Notes: generated by a model from the letters alone, not told the origin. A stretch of DNA of 64,000 nucleotides from Scandinavium sp036409475 (GCF_036409475.1 NZ_JAYRCK010000013.1:62001-126000); one strand, 5' to 3'. Counted from the stretch's first letter, positions 54,471 to 63,667 are shown. Numbers and translations: made by a program.

Positions 54471-55436
54471 ATGCGCATCGGACACCACCAGCTCAGAAAT
54501 CGCCTGATCGCAGCGCCCATGGCTGGCATTACTGACAGACCATTCCGGACGTTGTGCTACGAGATGGGAGCAGGTTTAACCGTTTCTGAGATGCTGTCCT
54601 CCAACCCGCAAGTGTGGGAGAGCGACAAATCCCGTTTACGGATGGTGCACATTGACGAGCCCGGGATCCGCACCGTGCAAATTGCCGGCAGCGTTCCTGA
54701 AGAAATGGCGGAAGCCGCACGTATTAACGTTGAAAGTGGCGCCCAAATTATTGATATCAATATGGGTTGTCCGGCGAAAAAAGTGAATCGCAAGCTTGCA
54801 GGTTCAGCCCTCTTGCAACACCCGGATTTGGTGCAGTCTATCCTGACCGCGGTGGTGAAAGCAGTGGACGTTCCTGTCACTCTCAAGATTCGCACTGGCT
54901 GGGCGCCGGAACACCGTAACTGTGTAGAGATTGCCAAACTGGCTGAAGATTGTGGCATTCAGGCTCTGACTATTCACGGACGCACTCGCGCCTGCTTGTT
55001 TAACGGAGAAGCTGAGTACAACAGTATTCGGGCAGTTAAGCAGACAGTTTCCATTCCGATTATCGCGAATGGCGACATTACTGACCCGCTTAAAGCCAGA
55101 GCTGTGCTCGACTATACGGGGGCGGATGCCCTGATGATAGGACGCGCGGCTCAGGGAAGACCCTGGATCTTTCGGGAAATCCAGCATTATCTGGACACTG
55201 GGGAGATGCTGCCCTCTCTGCCTCTGGCAGAGGTGAAACGCATACTTTGTGCACACGTTCGGGAATTGCATGACTTTTACGGTCAGGCAAAGGGGTACCG
55301 AATTGCGCGCAAACATGTCTCCTGGTACCTTCAGGAGCACGCTCCAGATGACCAGTTTCGGCGCACATTCAACGCCATAGAGGATGCCAGCGTACAGCTG
55401 GAGGCGTTGGAGGCATACTTCGAAAATTTTGCGTAA
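54471..55436 (+). CDS. dusB: tRNA-dihydrouridine synthase B
   Basis: 321-residue FMN enzyme that reduces uridine at position 17 of tRNA. The N-terminal FMN motif is LIAAPMAGITDRPFR, and the catalytic cysteine lies in NMGCPAKKVNRKLAGSALL. First gene of the dusB-fis operon; fis follows after 25 nt. Confidence 0.97.
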   Translation: MRIGHHQLRNRLIAAPMAGITDRPFRTLCYEMGAGLTVSEMLSSNPQVWESDKSRLRMVHIDEPGIRTVQIAGSVPEEMAEAARINVESGAQIIDINMGCPAKKVNRKLAGSALLQHPDLVQSILTAVVKAVDVPVTLKIRTGWAPEHRNCVEIAKLAEDCGIQALTIHGRTRACLFNGEAEYNSIRAVKQTVSIPIIANGDITDPLKARAVLDYTGADALMIGRAAQGRPWIFREIQHYLDTGEMLPSLPLAEVKRILCAHVRELHDFYGQAKGYRIARKHVSWYLQEHAPDDQFRRTFNAIEDASVQLEALEAYFENFA

Positions 55437-55461
55437 ACAGAAATAAAGAGCTGACAGAACT

Positions 55462-55758
55462 ATGTTCGAACAACGCGTAAATTCTGACGTACTGACCGTT
55501 TCTACCGTTAACTCTCAGGATCAGGTGACTCAAAAGCCTCTCCGTGACTCGGTTAAACAGGCACTGAAGAACTATTTTGCTCAACTGAATGGTCAGGATG
55601 TGAATGATCTCTATGAGCTGGTACTGGCTGAAGTAGAACAGCCCCTGTTGGACATGGTGATGCAATACACCCGTGGCAACCAGACCCGCGCTGCCCTGAT
55701 GATGGGTATCAACCGTGGTACTCTGCGTAAGAAACTGAAAAAATACGGCATGAACTAA
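55462..55758 (+). CDS. fis: DNA-binding protein Fis
   Basis: 98-residue nucleoid protein that bends DNA and activates rRNA genes. The N-terminal beta-hairpin arms and the C-terminal helix-turn-helix [24 protein letters not shown] are as in E. coli, which it appears to match almost perfectly. Second gene of dusB-fis, followed by a strong terminator. Confidence 0.99.
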
Positions 55759-55776
55759 GTTTCGTTCATGACGGTT

Positions 55777-55813
55777 AAAAAGGCGCTCTTCGGCATGGGG
55801 AAGCGCCTTTTTT
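55777..55813 (+). terminator. Terminator of dusB-fis
   Basis: 11-bp stem AAAAAGGCGCT/AGCGCCTTTTT (55777-55787, 55802-55812) followed by further T. This terminator has a single hairpin and no inserted repeat, unlike those of sspB, degS and acrF. Confidence 0.92.
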
Positions 55814-55907
55814 AATGCCTGAAATCCCCCCCTTTTCCCCCTCTTCTCAGATGTTACTTTTCGTGTATATTGCCAGCCATTCACGCAATCTCTTCTCAGG
55901 TGCAGGT

Positions 55908-56072
55908 ATGCTTCGTAAGTACGGCTGGTTGGTTGTTTTCGCCCTCTTTATGTTTCTGTTCGATGGGCTGCTGATGCAGTGGATAGAGCTGTTAGCAACC
56001 GAAAGCGAAAAATGCCGCAACATGAATTCCGTGAATCCCCTCAAGTTGGTGAACTGTTCCAGCCTGGAATAA
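55908..56072 (+). CDS. yhdU: Small membrane protein YhdU (DUF2556)
   Basis: 54-residue protein with one hydrophobic helix (YGWLVVFALFMFLFDGLLMQWIELL) and a conserved tail CRNMNSVNPLKLVNCSSLE. Start ATG 55908 follows GGTGCAGGT. In E. coli yhdJ (a DNA methyltransferase) lies between fis and yhdU; it is absent here. Function unknown. Confidence 0.85.
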   Translation: MLRKYGWLVVFALFMFLFDGLLMQWIELLATESEKCRNMNSVNPLKLVNCSSLE

Positions 56073-56225
56073 AAGTGTGCCGACAACATTGCACCGTCAT
56101 GGCGAGCCTCACCCGTCATAACGTTCCCCCTGAAATGCTCATCCTTGAAGTGACTGAAACCACGGCGGGCAAACCTGTCAGCGCCAGTGAAATTGTTGCC
56201 TGCGAACAAAAGGCAGGATAAACAA

Positions 56226-56897
56226 TCACCCAACCTGGGCGTGGTACATCGGCGAATTGTTGATACTCATCACCTGCATGGCAGGATGAGGGAGAAGCGT
56301 ACTCATAATGCTTTCGACCAGCTCCGGTGCCTGGTGATAGAGATCGAGTCGCTCTGGTGACAGCAACCAATTCTTAACCACACCGGAGAAAAAACTGTGC
56401 AGAATAAGTAATGAAAGCTCAATATTTGTTTCTGCTGGAAGGCTGCCATTACTAATACATTTACGAAGCAACGCTTGCAAAATCTCGTAACTAAATCCAA
56501 TCCGCTGGCGAATCTCTGACTCGGGCATCATCTCCGAATTAAATTCACATTTATGAAACAAGATCTGCATTAATGCCTGCTGCTTGGGTGAACGAGAAAT
56601 ATATTGCAATGCAGCCGTAAAACTTTCTCGCATGAAAGCTAAAGGATTTTCATTTTCGTTATGTGTCAATTTGTGTTTAATAATGTCACGCAGTGGATAT
56701 TGCTGAGACCACATTTCATTAAATATCTCGGCCTTACTCGTAAAATGCCAGTAAACCGCACCACGTGTTACACCCGCCGCATCAGCAATGTCTGTCAGCG
56801 TTGTCTCAGATACGCCGCGCCTGGCAAACTGTTCGATTGCCGCATCAATCAGCTTCTGGCGCGTTATTAGCGCATCGGCTTTAGTCTTCCTCACCAT
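56226..56897 (-). CDS. acrS: TetR-family repressor AcrS (EnvR)
   Basis: 223-residue TetR-family regulator divergent from acrEF. It has an N-terminal helix-turn-helix (VSETTLTDIADAAGVTRGAVYWHFTSKAEIFNEMW) and a helical ligand domain. The start at ATG 56897 (MVRKTKADAL) follows GGAG; nine more codons are open upstream. E. coli AcrS represses acrAB and sits beside acrEF. The C-terminal half differs more from E. coli than neighbouring genes do. Confidence 0.88.
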   Translation of the reverse strand: MVRKTKADALITRQKLIDAAIEQFARRGVSETTLTDIADAAGVTRGAVYWHFTSKAEIFNEMWSQQYPLRDIIKHKLTHNENENPLAFMRESFTAALQYISRSPKQQALMQILFHKCEFNSEMMPESEIRQRIGFSYEILQALLRKCISNGSLPAETNIELSLLILHSFFSGVVKNWLLSPERLDLYHQAPELVESIMSTLLPHPAMQVMSINNSPMYHAQVG

Positions 56898-57242
56898 GGT
56901 CTGCTCCTGCATTCGGTTTGGCATCAGAGCAGGTTAATATATTTGTATTGAGTAATTTCACATAGCAATTTGTTTTCCATATTCAGACAGTATCAGAATT
57001 GAATTAATCACAATTAGATATAACACAAACCAAATCATTGACCGTGAAAATGAATCAAGGATCATCCTAAACCACCATTGATGTTTTATCATTTTATTTT
57101 ATGTATGAGTGCTGTTGCTCTCCTTTCCAGAATTCTACTAGCTGACATAGCAGAGTTTTTATTTGTATGATACCGCGCTTATTTTTTTATTTTTCTCACC
57201 GGCCTCCGGCGATCTCGCTCCATCAGTTATTAAGGACTTGCA
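56898..57242. promoter_or_regulatory. Divergent acrS/acrE promoter region
   Basis: 345 bp without a gene, strongly AT-rich, with several T runs near 57170-57200. H-NS silencing of acrEF is reported in E. coli, and this composition would suit it. I could not identify a clear TetR-type palindrome. Confidence 0.6.
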
Positions 57243-58382
57243 ATGAAGACTCACGCCAGGGTTACGCTTTTATTCAGTTTGCTGACTTCTACATTATTTC
57301 TTAACGGTTGCGATGATTCTGGGGACAAACAGTCGCACAACCAGGCACCACACGTTGTGGTTCACGTGGTCACCCGAGCGCCTCTTTCCGTCATTACCGA
57401 ATTACCCGGCAGAACAACAGCCTTTCGTATTGCAGAAGTGCGGCCGCAAGTCAGCGGCATCATCCTGAAACGCAACTTCACCGAAGGCGGCGATATTCAG
57501 GCTGGCGATTCGCTTTACCAGATTGATCCCGCCACCTACCAGGCTGCATGGGAAAGTGCGAAAGCGGACGAAGCTAAAGCGTCTGCCGCAGCGGCCATCG
57601 CGCATCTGACGGTGAAACGCTATCTGCCTCTGCTCGGCACTCAATATGTCAGCCATCAGGATTACGATCAGGCCGTTGCCAATGCACGCCAGGCCGATGC
57701 CAGCGTCATAGCGGGCAAAGCCGCCGTGGAGAGCGCAAGGATTAATCTGGCGTATACCAAAGTGTCATCACCTATCAGCGGGCGTATCGGCAAATCGACA
57801 GTGACAGAAGGTGCGCTGGTCACCAACGGACAGGCACAGGCGCTGGCGACAGTTCAGCAACTCGACCCGATTTACGTCGATGTTACGCAGTCCAGTAATG
57901 ACTTTATGCGCCTTAAGCAAGAAAGTCTGGAGAACGGCAGCGACATCAAAAGTGTTCAGTTGGTGATGGAAAACGGCCAGCCTTATGCACAGAAAGGGAG
58001 CCTGCAATTTTCCGATGTGACCGTGGATGAAAGCACCGGTTCGATTACGCTGCGAGCCATTTTCCCCAACCCCGATCACGCATTGTTACCAGGCATGTTT
58101 GTCCGTGCACGCATTGATGAAGGTGTCCAACCTGCCGCCATTCTGGTGCCACAACAAGGCGTCACTCGCACCCCTCGTGGCGATGCCACGGTGATGATCG
58201 TCAATGATAAAAACCAGGTAGAAGCGAGAGCCATTACGGCCACTCAGGCTATTGGCGACCAATGGCTGGTCACCGAAGGACTTAACCCTGGCGAAAAAGT
58301 CATTATTAGCGGCTTGCAAAAGGTACGCCCAGGCGCTGCGGTAAACGCTGAGCCTGAAACCACACTCGCCACCGCGAAATAA
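57243..58382 (+). CDS. acrE: Multidrug efflux periplasmic adaptor AcrE
   Basis: 379-residue RND-type membrane fusion lipoprotein. The signal peptide ends in a lipobox LNGC (Cys near residue 23). It is followed by lipoyl, alpha-hairpin and beta-barrel domains with the AcrA-family pattern AEVRPQVSGIILKRNFTEGGDIQAG. It joins AcrF to TolC. acrF follows after 12 nt. Length is close to E. coli AcrE (385 aa). Confidence 0.92.
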   Translation: MKTHARVTLLFSLLTSTLFLNGCDDSGDKQSHNQAPHVVVHVVTRAPLSVITELPGRTTAFRIAEVRPQVSGIILKRNFTEGGDIQAGDSLYQIDPATYQAAWESAKADEAKASAAAAIAHLTVKRYLPLLGTQYVSHQDYDQAVANARQADASVIAGKAAVESARINLAYTKVSSPISGRIGKSTVTEGALVTNGQAQALATVQQLDPIYVDVTQSSNDFMRLKQESLENGSDIKSVQLVMENGQPYAQKGSLQFSDVTVDESTGSITLRAIFPNPDHALLPGMFVRARIDEGVQPAAILVPQQGVTRTPRGDATVMIVNDKNQVEARAITATQAIGDQWLVTEGLNPGEKVIISGLQKVRPGAAVNAEPETTLATAK

Positions 58383-58394
58383 TCAGGGGCCACT

Positions 58395-61300
58395 ATGTCC
58401 AGATTCTTTATTCAACGCCCCATTTTCGCATGGGTTTTGGCAATCATTATGATGATGGCCGGTGCTCTTGCGATTCTGCAATTGCCTGTCGCACAATACC
58501 CGACGATAGCCCCACCTGCCGTGGCTATCTCAGCGACCTATCCCGGTGCGGATGCACAAACTGTGCAGGATACGGTGACTCAGGTTATCGAACAGAACAT
58601 GAACGGCATCGATAACCTGATGTATATGTCCTCCACCAGCGATTCAGCGGGCGGCGTCACGATAACTCTGACGTTCCAGTCGGGGACCGACCCAGACATT
58701 GCCCAGGTGCAGGCGCAAAACAAGCTTCAGCTCGCCACACCTTTACTGCCGCAGGAAGTTCAGCAGCAGGGAATCAGCGTGAAGAAATCCAGCAGCAGCT
58801 ATTTGCTGGTCGCAGGGTTTGTCACTGATAACAAGGCCATGACCCAGGATGATATTTCCGATTATGTGGCTTCGAATCTTAAAGATGCCATTAGTCGGCT
58901 TAACGGTGTGGGAGACACCCAACTGTTTGGTGCTCAGTACGCAATGCGTATCTGGCTTAATGACAATCTGCTCAACAAATATCAGATGACGCCAGTCGAT
59001 GTCATTAATCAGTTGAAAGTGCAGAACAACCAAATTGCCGCCGGGCAACTCGGCGGTGCGCCATCGCTTCCCAACCAACAGCTTAACGCCTCAATCATTG
59101 CCCAGACGCGACTCAAAGATCCGCAAGAATTCGGCAACGTCACATTAAGAGTCAATCAGGACGGCTCAAGAGTGCACTTAAGAGATGTCGCCCGAATCGA
59201 GCTGGGCGGCGAAAACTACAACATGATGACGAGGATCAACGGCCAGCCTGCAACAGGCCTTGGTATTAAACTCGCCACCGGCGCTAACGCACTGGACACC
59301 GCTGAAGCGATCAAAACCAAGCTCGCGGAACTGCAGGTGTTTTTCCCTGCGGGCATGAAAGTCGTCTACCCCTATGACACCACGCCTTTTGTGAAGATTT
59401 CTATTCACGAAGTAGTAAAAACCCTGTTTGAAGCCATCGTACTGGTCTTCCTGGTGATGTATCTGTTCCTGCAAAGCCTGCGCGCAACGCTTATCCCAAC
59501 CATCGCTGTGCCTGTCGTCTTACTGGGGACATTCGCGGTGCTGGCGGCTTTCGGCTACTCCATCAACACATTGACGATGTTTGGCATGGTACTGGCGATT
59601 GGCCTGTTAGTGGATGATGCCATCGTTGTGGTCGAAAACGTTGAACGCGTGATGGCAGAAGACAAGCTTTCCCCGAAAGAAGCCACCGAGAAATCGATGG
59701 ATCAAATTCAGGGCGCGCTGGTAGGGATCGCCATGGTGCTTTCAGCGGTCTTTATTCCGATGGCATTTTTCGGCGGTTCAACTGGCGCCATCTACCGGCA
59801 ATTCTCCATTACCATTGTGTCGTCCATGGCTCTGTCAGTGCTGGTCGCTCTGATCCTGACGCCAGCCCTCTGTGCCACGTTGTTAAAAGCGAACGCCGAA
59901 GAGGCGCATCAACCCAAAAGTGGCTTTTTGGGCTGGTTTAATACCAAATTTGACCAAAGCGTTAATCACTACACGGGCAGCATCAGCAAGATTTTGCGCG
60001 GCACTGGCCGCTATTTAATTCTCTACGTGATCATCGTTGCAGGCATGGCACTTTTGTTCCTCCGTCTGCCTACCTCCTTCCTGCCAGAAGAAGACCAGGG
60101 CGTCTTTATGACCATGGTTCAGCTTCCTGCAGGGGCGACGCAACAACGCACTGAGAAAGTGCTCGAAACGCTCACACAGCATTATCTGGAAAACGAGAAA
60201 GATAACGTTGCCAGCGTCTTTACCGTTAACGGCTTCAGCTTCAGTGGTCAGGGCCAAAACTCGGGGATGGCGTTTATCAGCCTTAAACCTTGGGATGAAC
60301 GTAAAGGGGAAGAGAATTCGGCGGAGGCCGTTATCAAACGAGCCACTGTCGCCTTTAGTCAGATTAAAGATGCCATCGTGGTGCCTTTTAACCTGCCGGC
60401 CATTATCGAGCTGGGCACCGCGACTGGTTTTGACTTTGAGCTTACCGATCAGGCAGGGCTCGGACATACCGGTTTAACTCAGGCTCGTAATCAGCTTCTT
60501 GGCATGGTGAAAGAGCATCCGGACATGTTTGTTCGCGTCAGGCCAAACGGCCTGGAAGATACACCCCAGTACAAACTGGACGTCGATCAGGAAAAAGCGC
60601 AGGCGCTTGGCGTGTCATTATCAGACATTAACCAGACAATCTCGGCTTCTCTCGGTGGGAGTTACGTTAACGACTTTATCGATCGCGGCCGTGTGAAAAA
60701 GGTTTACGTTCAGTCCGATGCCCCATTCCGTATGCTGCCAAATGACATCAACAGCCTGTATGTCCGTAGCGCAAACGGCGAGATGGTTCCCTTCTCCGCT
60801 TTCACAACGGCGCGCTGGGTTTATGGTTCTCCTCGTCTGGAACGCTATAACGGCTTGCCTTCGATAGAAATCATCGGTGAAGCGGCTCCCGGCAAAAGTA
60901 CCGGGGAGGCCATGGCCTTACTGGAAGAGATCGCTGGCAAACTACCGACGGGCATCGGCTATGACTGGACGGGCATGTCCTATCAGGAAAGGCTTTCAGG
61001 CAACCAGGCACCCGCACTTTATGCTATCTCGTTGATCGTGGTTTTCCTTTGCCTTGCTGCGCTGTATGAAAGCTGGTCGATACCGTTCTCCGTCATGCTG
61101 GTTGTGCCATTGGGTGTTGTGGGCGCATTGCTTGCTGCTTCTTTGCGTGGGATGAACAACGACGTGTACTTCCAGGTTGGGCTGCTGACCACCATTGGTC
61201 TATCAGCGAAAAACGCCATCCTGATAGTCGAGTTTGCTAAAGACCTGATGGACAAAGAAGGCAAAGGCGTGATTGAAGCCACACTCGAAGCATCGCGTAT

Positions 61301-61508
61301 GCGATTGCGCCCAATCCTCATGACTTCACTGGCGTTTATCCTTGGCGTTATGCCTCTGGTTATCAGCAATGGTGCGGGGAGTGGGGCTCAAAACGCAGTA
61401 GGCACGGGTGTGATGGGCGGCATGCTAACGGCAACGTTGCTCGCTATCTTCTTTGTGCCTGTCTTTTTTGTCGTCGTCCGAAGACGATTTAGTGGCTCGA
61501 AAGGATAA
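58395..61508 (+). CDS. acrF: Multidrug efflux RND transporter AcrF
   Basis: 1037-residue hydrophobe/amphiphile exporter (HAE-1 family). It has an N-terminal helix (SRFFIQRPIFAWVLAIIMMM), two large periplasmic loops and twelve membrane helices. The proton-relay aspartates are present in LLVDDAIVVVENVERV. Together with AcrE and TolC it extrudes drugs and dyes. Its terminator hairpin has been duplicated around a 140-bp repeat. Confidence 0.93.
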   Translation: MSRFFIQRPIFAWVLAIIMMMAGALAILQLPVAQYPTIAPPAVAISATYPGADAQTVQDTVTQVIEQNMNGIDNLMYMSSTSDSAGGVTITLTFQSGTDPDIAQVQAQNKLQLATPLLPQEVQQQGISVKKSSSSYLLVAGFVTDNKAMTQDDISDYVASNLKDAISRLNGVGDTQLFGAQYAMRIWLNDNLLNKYQMTPVDVINQLKVQNNQIAAGQLGGAPSLPNQQLNASIIAQTRLKDPQEFGNVTLRVNQDGSRVHLRDVARIELGGENYNMMTRINGQPATGLGIKLATGANALDTAEAIKTKLAELQVFFPAGMKVVYPYDTTPFVKISIHEVVKTLFEAIVLVFLVMYLFLQSLRATLIPTIAVPVVLLGTFAVLAAFGYSINTLTMFGMVLAIGLLVDDAIVVVENVERVMAEDKLSPKEATEKSMDQIQGALVGIAMVLSAVFIPMAFFGGSTGAIYRQFSITIVSSMALSVLVALILTPALCATLLKANAEEAHQPKSGFLGWFNTKFDQSVNHYTGSISKILRGTGRYLILYVIIVAGMALLFLRLPTSFLPEEDQGVFMTMVQLPAGATQQRTEKVLETLTQHYLENEKDNVASVFTVNGFSFSGQGQNSGMAFISLKPWDERKGEENSAEAVIKRATVAFSQIKDAIVVPFNLPAIIELGTATGFDFELTDQAGLGHTGLTQARNQLLGMVKEHPDMFVRVRPNGLEDTPQYKLDVDQEKAQALGVSLSDINQTISASLGGSYVNDFIDRGRVKKVYVQSDAPFRMLPNDINSLYVRSANGEMVPFSAFTTARWVYGSPRLERYNGLPSIEIIGEAAPGKSTGEAMALLEEIAGKLPTGIGYDWTGMSYQERLSGNQAPALYAISLIVVFLCLAALYESWSIPFSVMLVVPLGVVGALLAASLRGMNNDVYFQVGLLTTIGLSAKNAILIVEFAKDLMDKEGKGVIEATLEASRMRLRPILMTSLAFILGVMPLVISNGAGSGAQNAVGTGVMGGMLTATLLAIFFVPVFFVVVRRRFSGSKG

Positions 61509-61517
61509 CTTATCTAA

Positions 61518-61536
61518 AAGGCGCTTAACGCGCCTT
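61518..61536 (+). repeat. Proximal duplicate of the acrF terminator hairpin
   Basis: AAGGCGC-TTAAC-GCGCCTT, 19 bp, identical to 61677-61695. It is followed by CAGACTGCTG, not by a T run. Confidence 0.88.
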
Positions 61537-61676
61537 CAGACTGCTGACAAAGAAGGAAAAAGCGTGGTTTTTCCTTCTTGTGGTTATCAGCCGAAAATCA
61601 ATAAATTGATTTTCCTTGTTTTTTTATTCGGTACCCTATGACAGATCTCATTCGTTAGAGGTTTGTCATCACTCTC
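61537..61676 (+). mobile_element. 140-bp terminator-associated repeat, copy 3 (diverged)
   Basis: Third copy, again 140 bp between the two hairpins. It keeps the left end (AGACTGCTGACAAA), most of stem 1 (one T lost in the right arm), stem 2 with a changed loop, and the right end TTTGTCATCACTCTC. It differs from copies 1 and 2 at many positions, mainly between stems 2 and 3, so it is an older insertion. It lies in the same orientation as acrF. Confidence 0.86.
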
Positions 61677-61701
61677 AAGGCGCTTAACGCGCCTTTTTTC
61701 T
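61677..61701 (+). terminator. Distal acrF terminator hairpin with T tract
   Basis: AAGGCGC-TTAAC-GCGCCTT followed by TTTTCTTTT. This is the functional-looking terminator of acrEF, now displaced 159 bp from its proximal copy. Confidence 0.88.
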
Positions 61702-61923
61702 TTTAGCTGGTTTTTTAAGCTTATCACTTAATCACTGAATGGAATTTTATTCTGCATATTTTCTACATAATTAGCGGGATATTTTCCAAAACCTCCACAA
61801 TGTTTACAGTTCAAATAAATTGAGATTATTTGCACCTCTGTGGATATACGCCTCGGTGATAAAATAGTCGCAATTCCGCAAAGCATCAGGTTCATTACTG
61901 CGGCGTGATATCGAGGTAATATG

Positions 61924-62145
61924 ATGAAAAGATTGATTTCAGTTGCATTGCTGACCGCTCTGCTTGCAGGCTGCGCACATGATTCACCTTGCGTACCGGT
62001 TTATGACGATCAGGGGCGGCTGGTTCATACCAATACCTGTGTGAAAGGCACGACTCAGGATAACTGGGAAACGGCGGGCGCCATCGCCGGTGGTGCAGCA
62101 GCACTGGCCGGGCTAACATTGGGTATCGTCGCCTTAACCAAATAG
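61924..62145 (+). CDS. yhdV: Small lipoprotein YhdV
   Basis: 73-residue predicted lipoprotein with signal peptide and lipobox LLAGC (Cys near residue 17). It has a conserved DDQGRLVHTNTCVKGTTQDNWETAG segment and a C-terminal glycine/alanine-rich hydrophobic stretch (AIAGGAAALAGLTLGIVAL). ATG 61924 with GAGG 7 nt upstream is preferred over ATG 61921. Function unknown; conserved in enterobacteria at this site. Confidence 0.88.
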   Translation: MKRLISVALLTALLAGCAHDSPCVPVYDDQGRLVHTNTCVKGTTQDNWETAGAIAGGAAALAGLTLGIVALTK

Positions 62146-62153
62146 TTTCACCG

Positions 62154-62178
62154 AAGCGCGGGGCCTCCCGCGCTTTTG
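62154..62178 (+). terminator. Terminator of yhdV
   Basis: 9-bp stem AAGCGCGGG/CCCGCGCTT (62154-62162, 62167-62175) followed by TTGCTT. Confidence 0.82.
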
Positions 62179-62428
62179 CTTCAGCATGGTGCATCCGCTC
62201 CGAGAAACGTAAATAAATCGCGCTATCATCGTTCTTAAAAAGAATAATTCTGCTTTTTAAATCACCGTCGTCATCATGAAAACTTATTACTCACATCAAT
62301 ACTCGTGAGCGATTTCACACTAATTCCTTCATTCATTTTCACACCAATATTAACCGCCGAAACCATTTCCCCTTTTGCTCTCAATCCTGAAACTTTTTCG
62401 CTCTGATTTGTGGCACAGGTTTCAATTT

Positions 62429-62446
62429 TGCACCATCCCAGGGCGC
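62429..62446 (+). promoter_or_regulatory. Candidate NtrC-binding site
   Basis: TGCACCATCCCAGGGCGC, a partial dyad whose left half matches the NtrC half-site TGCACCA; the right half is degenerate. It lies about 90 bp upstream of the sigma-54-like promoter, a normal enhancer distance. Confidence 0.45.
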
Positions 62447-62516
62447 TTACTTTTTTCTTTCCTGACTACACTCACTTTATTGCGCCGCAGCGACCCATTC
62501 GCCGGTGGTTGCAATT

Positions 62517-62534
62517 CTGGCATTCCCTTTGCTT
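62517..62534 (+). promoter_or_regulatory. Candidate sigma-54 promoter of yhdWXYZ
   Basis: CTGGCATTCCCTTTGCTT has the -24 GG and -12 GC elements with exactly 10 nt between them (consensus TGGCAC-N5-TTGCA). It lies about 95 bp before the yhdW start. In E. coli yhdWXYZ is reported to be NtrC-dependent. Confidence 0.75.
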
Positions 62535-62626
62535 TAGAGGAAATGGCCATGGCCACAGACAGGTTTCGACGTTCTCCCGGACGTCATTATTTATAACGAT
62601 AAATTTTTCGCCACACAGGATGCTTT

Positions 62627-63652
62627 ATGAAAAAGATGATGATCGCCAGCCTCACTGCGGCGGGCGTACTGTTTGCACTCTCAACTCAGGCACATGCGGG
62701 TACCACTTTCGATGCCGTTAAAAAGAAAGGCTTTGTGCAATGCGGTATCAGTGATGGATTGCCGGGTTTCTCCTATGCAGATGCCGACGGTAAATTTACC
62801 GGTATTGATGTAGACGTTTGCCGTGGTGTGGCTGCTGCGGTGTTTGGTGATGCCAATAAAGTGAAATACACCCCGCTGACCGCGAAAGAACGTTTCACCG
62901 CGCTGCAATCGGGCGAAGTCGACCTGTTATCACGTAATACCACCTGGACCTCTTCTCGCGATGCGGGCATGGGGCTTTCTTTCACTGGCGTGACTTATTA
63001 CGACGGTATCGGCTTCCTGACTCACGATAAAGCGGGTCTGAAAAGTGCAAAAGAACTTGATGGCGCGACTGTATGTATTCAGGCGGGAACAGATACTGAG
63101 CTGAACGTGGCGGACTACTTCAAAGCCAATAATATGAAGTACACCCCGGTAACCTTTGACCGCTCCGACGAATCAGCAAAAGCGCTCGAATCTGGTCGCT
63201 GCGATACGCTGGCGTCTGACCAGTCTCAGCTTTACGCCCTGCGCATCAAGCTGAGCAAACCGGGCGACTGGATTGTCCTGCCTGAAGTCATTTCTAAAGA
63301 ACCTCTGGGCCCTGTTGTCCGTCGTGGCGATGACGAATGGTTCTCTATCGTTCGCTGGACATTGTTCGCCATGCTCAACGCCGAAGAAATGGGCATCAAC
63401 TCGAAAAACGTCGATGAGAAATTTGCGAATCCTTCAACCCCGGACATGTCACATCTGCTGGGCAAAGAGGGCGATTTTGGCAAAGACCTGAAGCTCGATA
63501 ACAAGTGGGCCTACAACATCGTGAAACAAGTCGGCAACTACGCTGAAGTTTTCGATCGCAACGTCGGTGAAGGCAGCGCGCTGAAGATCAAACGTGGTCA
63601 GAACAACCTCTGGAACAACGGCGGAATTCAATACGCTCCGCCAGTTCGTTGA
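62627..63652 (+). CDS. yhdW: Polar amino acid ABC transporter binding protein (AapJ-like)
   Basis: 341-residue periplasmic binding protein with signal peptide MKKMMIASLTAAGVLFALSTQAHA (cleavage before GTTFD). The mature part is a type II binding fold related to AapJ of general L-amino acid transporters (VQCGISDGLPGFSYADADGKFTGIDVDVCRGVAAAVFGD). The frame is full-length and intact; to my knowledge the K-12 copy is annotated as a pseudogene. First gene of the yhdWXYZ operon. Confidence 0.92.
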   Translation: MKKMMIASLTAAGVLFALSTQAHAGTTFDAVKKKGFVQCGISDGLPGFSYADADGKFTGIDVDVCRGVAAAVFGDANKVKYTPLTAKERFTALQSGEVDLLSRNTTWTSSRDAGMGLSFTGVTYYDGIGFLTHDKAGLKSAKELDGATVCIQAGTDTELNVADYFKANNMKYTPVTFDRSDESAKALESGRCDTLASDQSQLYALRIKLSKPGDWIVLPEVISKEPLGPVVRRGDDEWFSIVRWTLFAMLNAEEMGINSKNVDEKFANPSTPDMSHLLGKEGDFGKDLKLDNKWAYNIVKQVGNYAEVFDRNVGEGSALKIKRGQNNLWNNGGIQYAPPVR

Positions 63653-63667
63653 TTGTTGAGCAGTAAC

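Larger units (their letters stand above)
61509..61923. other. Region between acrF and yhdV
   Basis: 415 bp without a gene. The first 190 bp hold the duplicated acrF terminator and repeat copy 3. The remaining ~220 bp are AT-rich and should contain the yhdV promoter. Confidence 0.8.
62179..62626. promoter_or_regulatory. Long upstream region of yhdW
   Basis: About 450 bp without a supported gene. It holds a sigma-54-type promoter and an upstream NtrC-like site (listed separately). Short open frames at 62375-62721 have no recognisable protein features and overlap these signals. Confidence 0.7.

Noticed and set aside
55979..56221. 80-codon frame overlapping yhdU and its downstream gap
   Set aside because: It overlaps the conserved yhdU in another frame, has a start without a good ribosome site and shows no family resemblance.
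62375..62721. Short open frames upstream of and overlapping yhdW
   Set aside because: They cover the sigma-54-like promoter and the yhdW signal peptide and have no conserved features.
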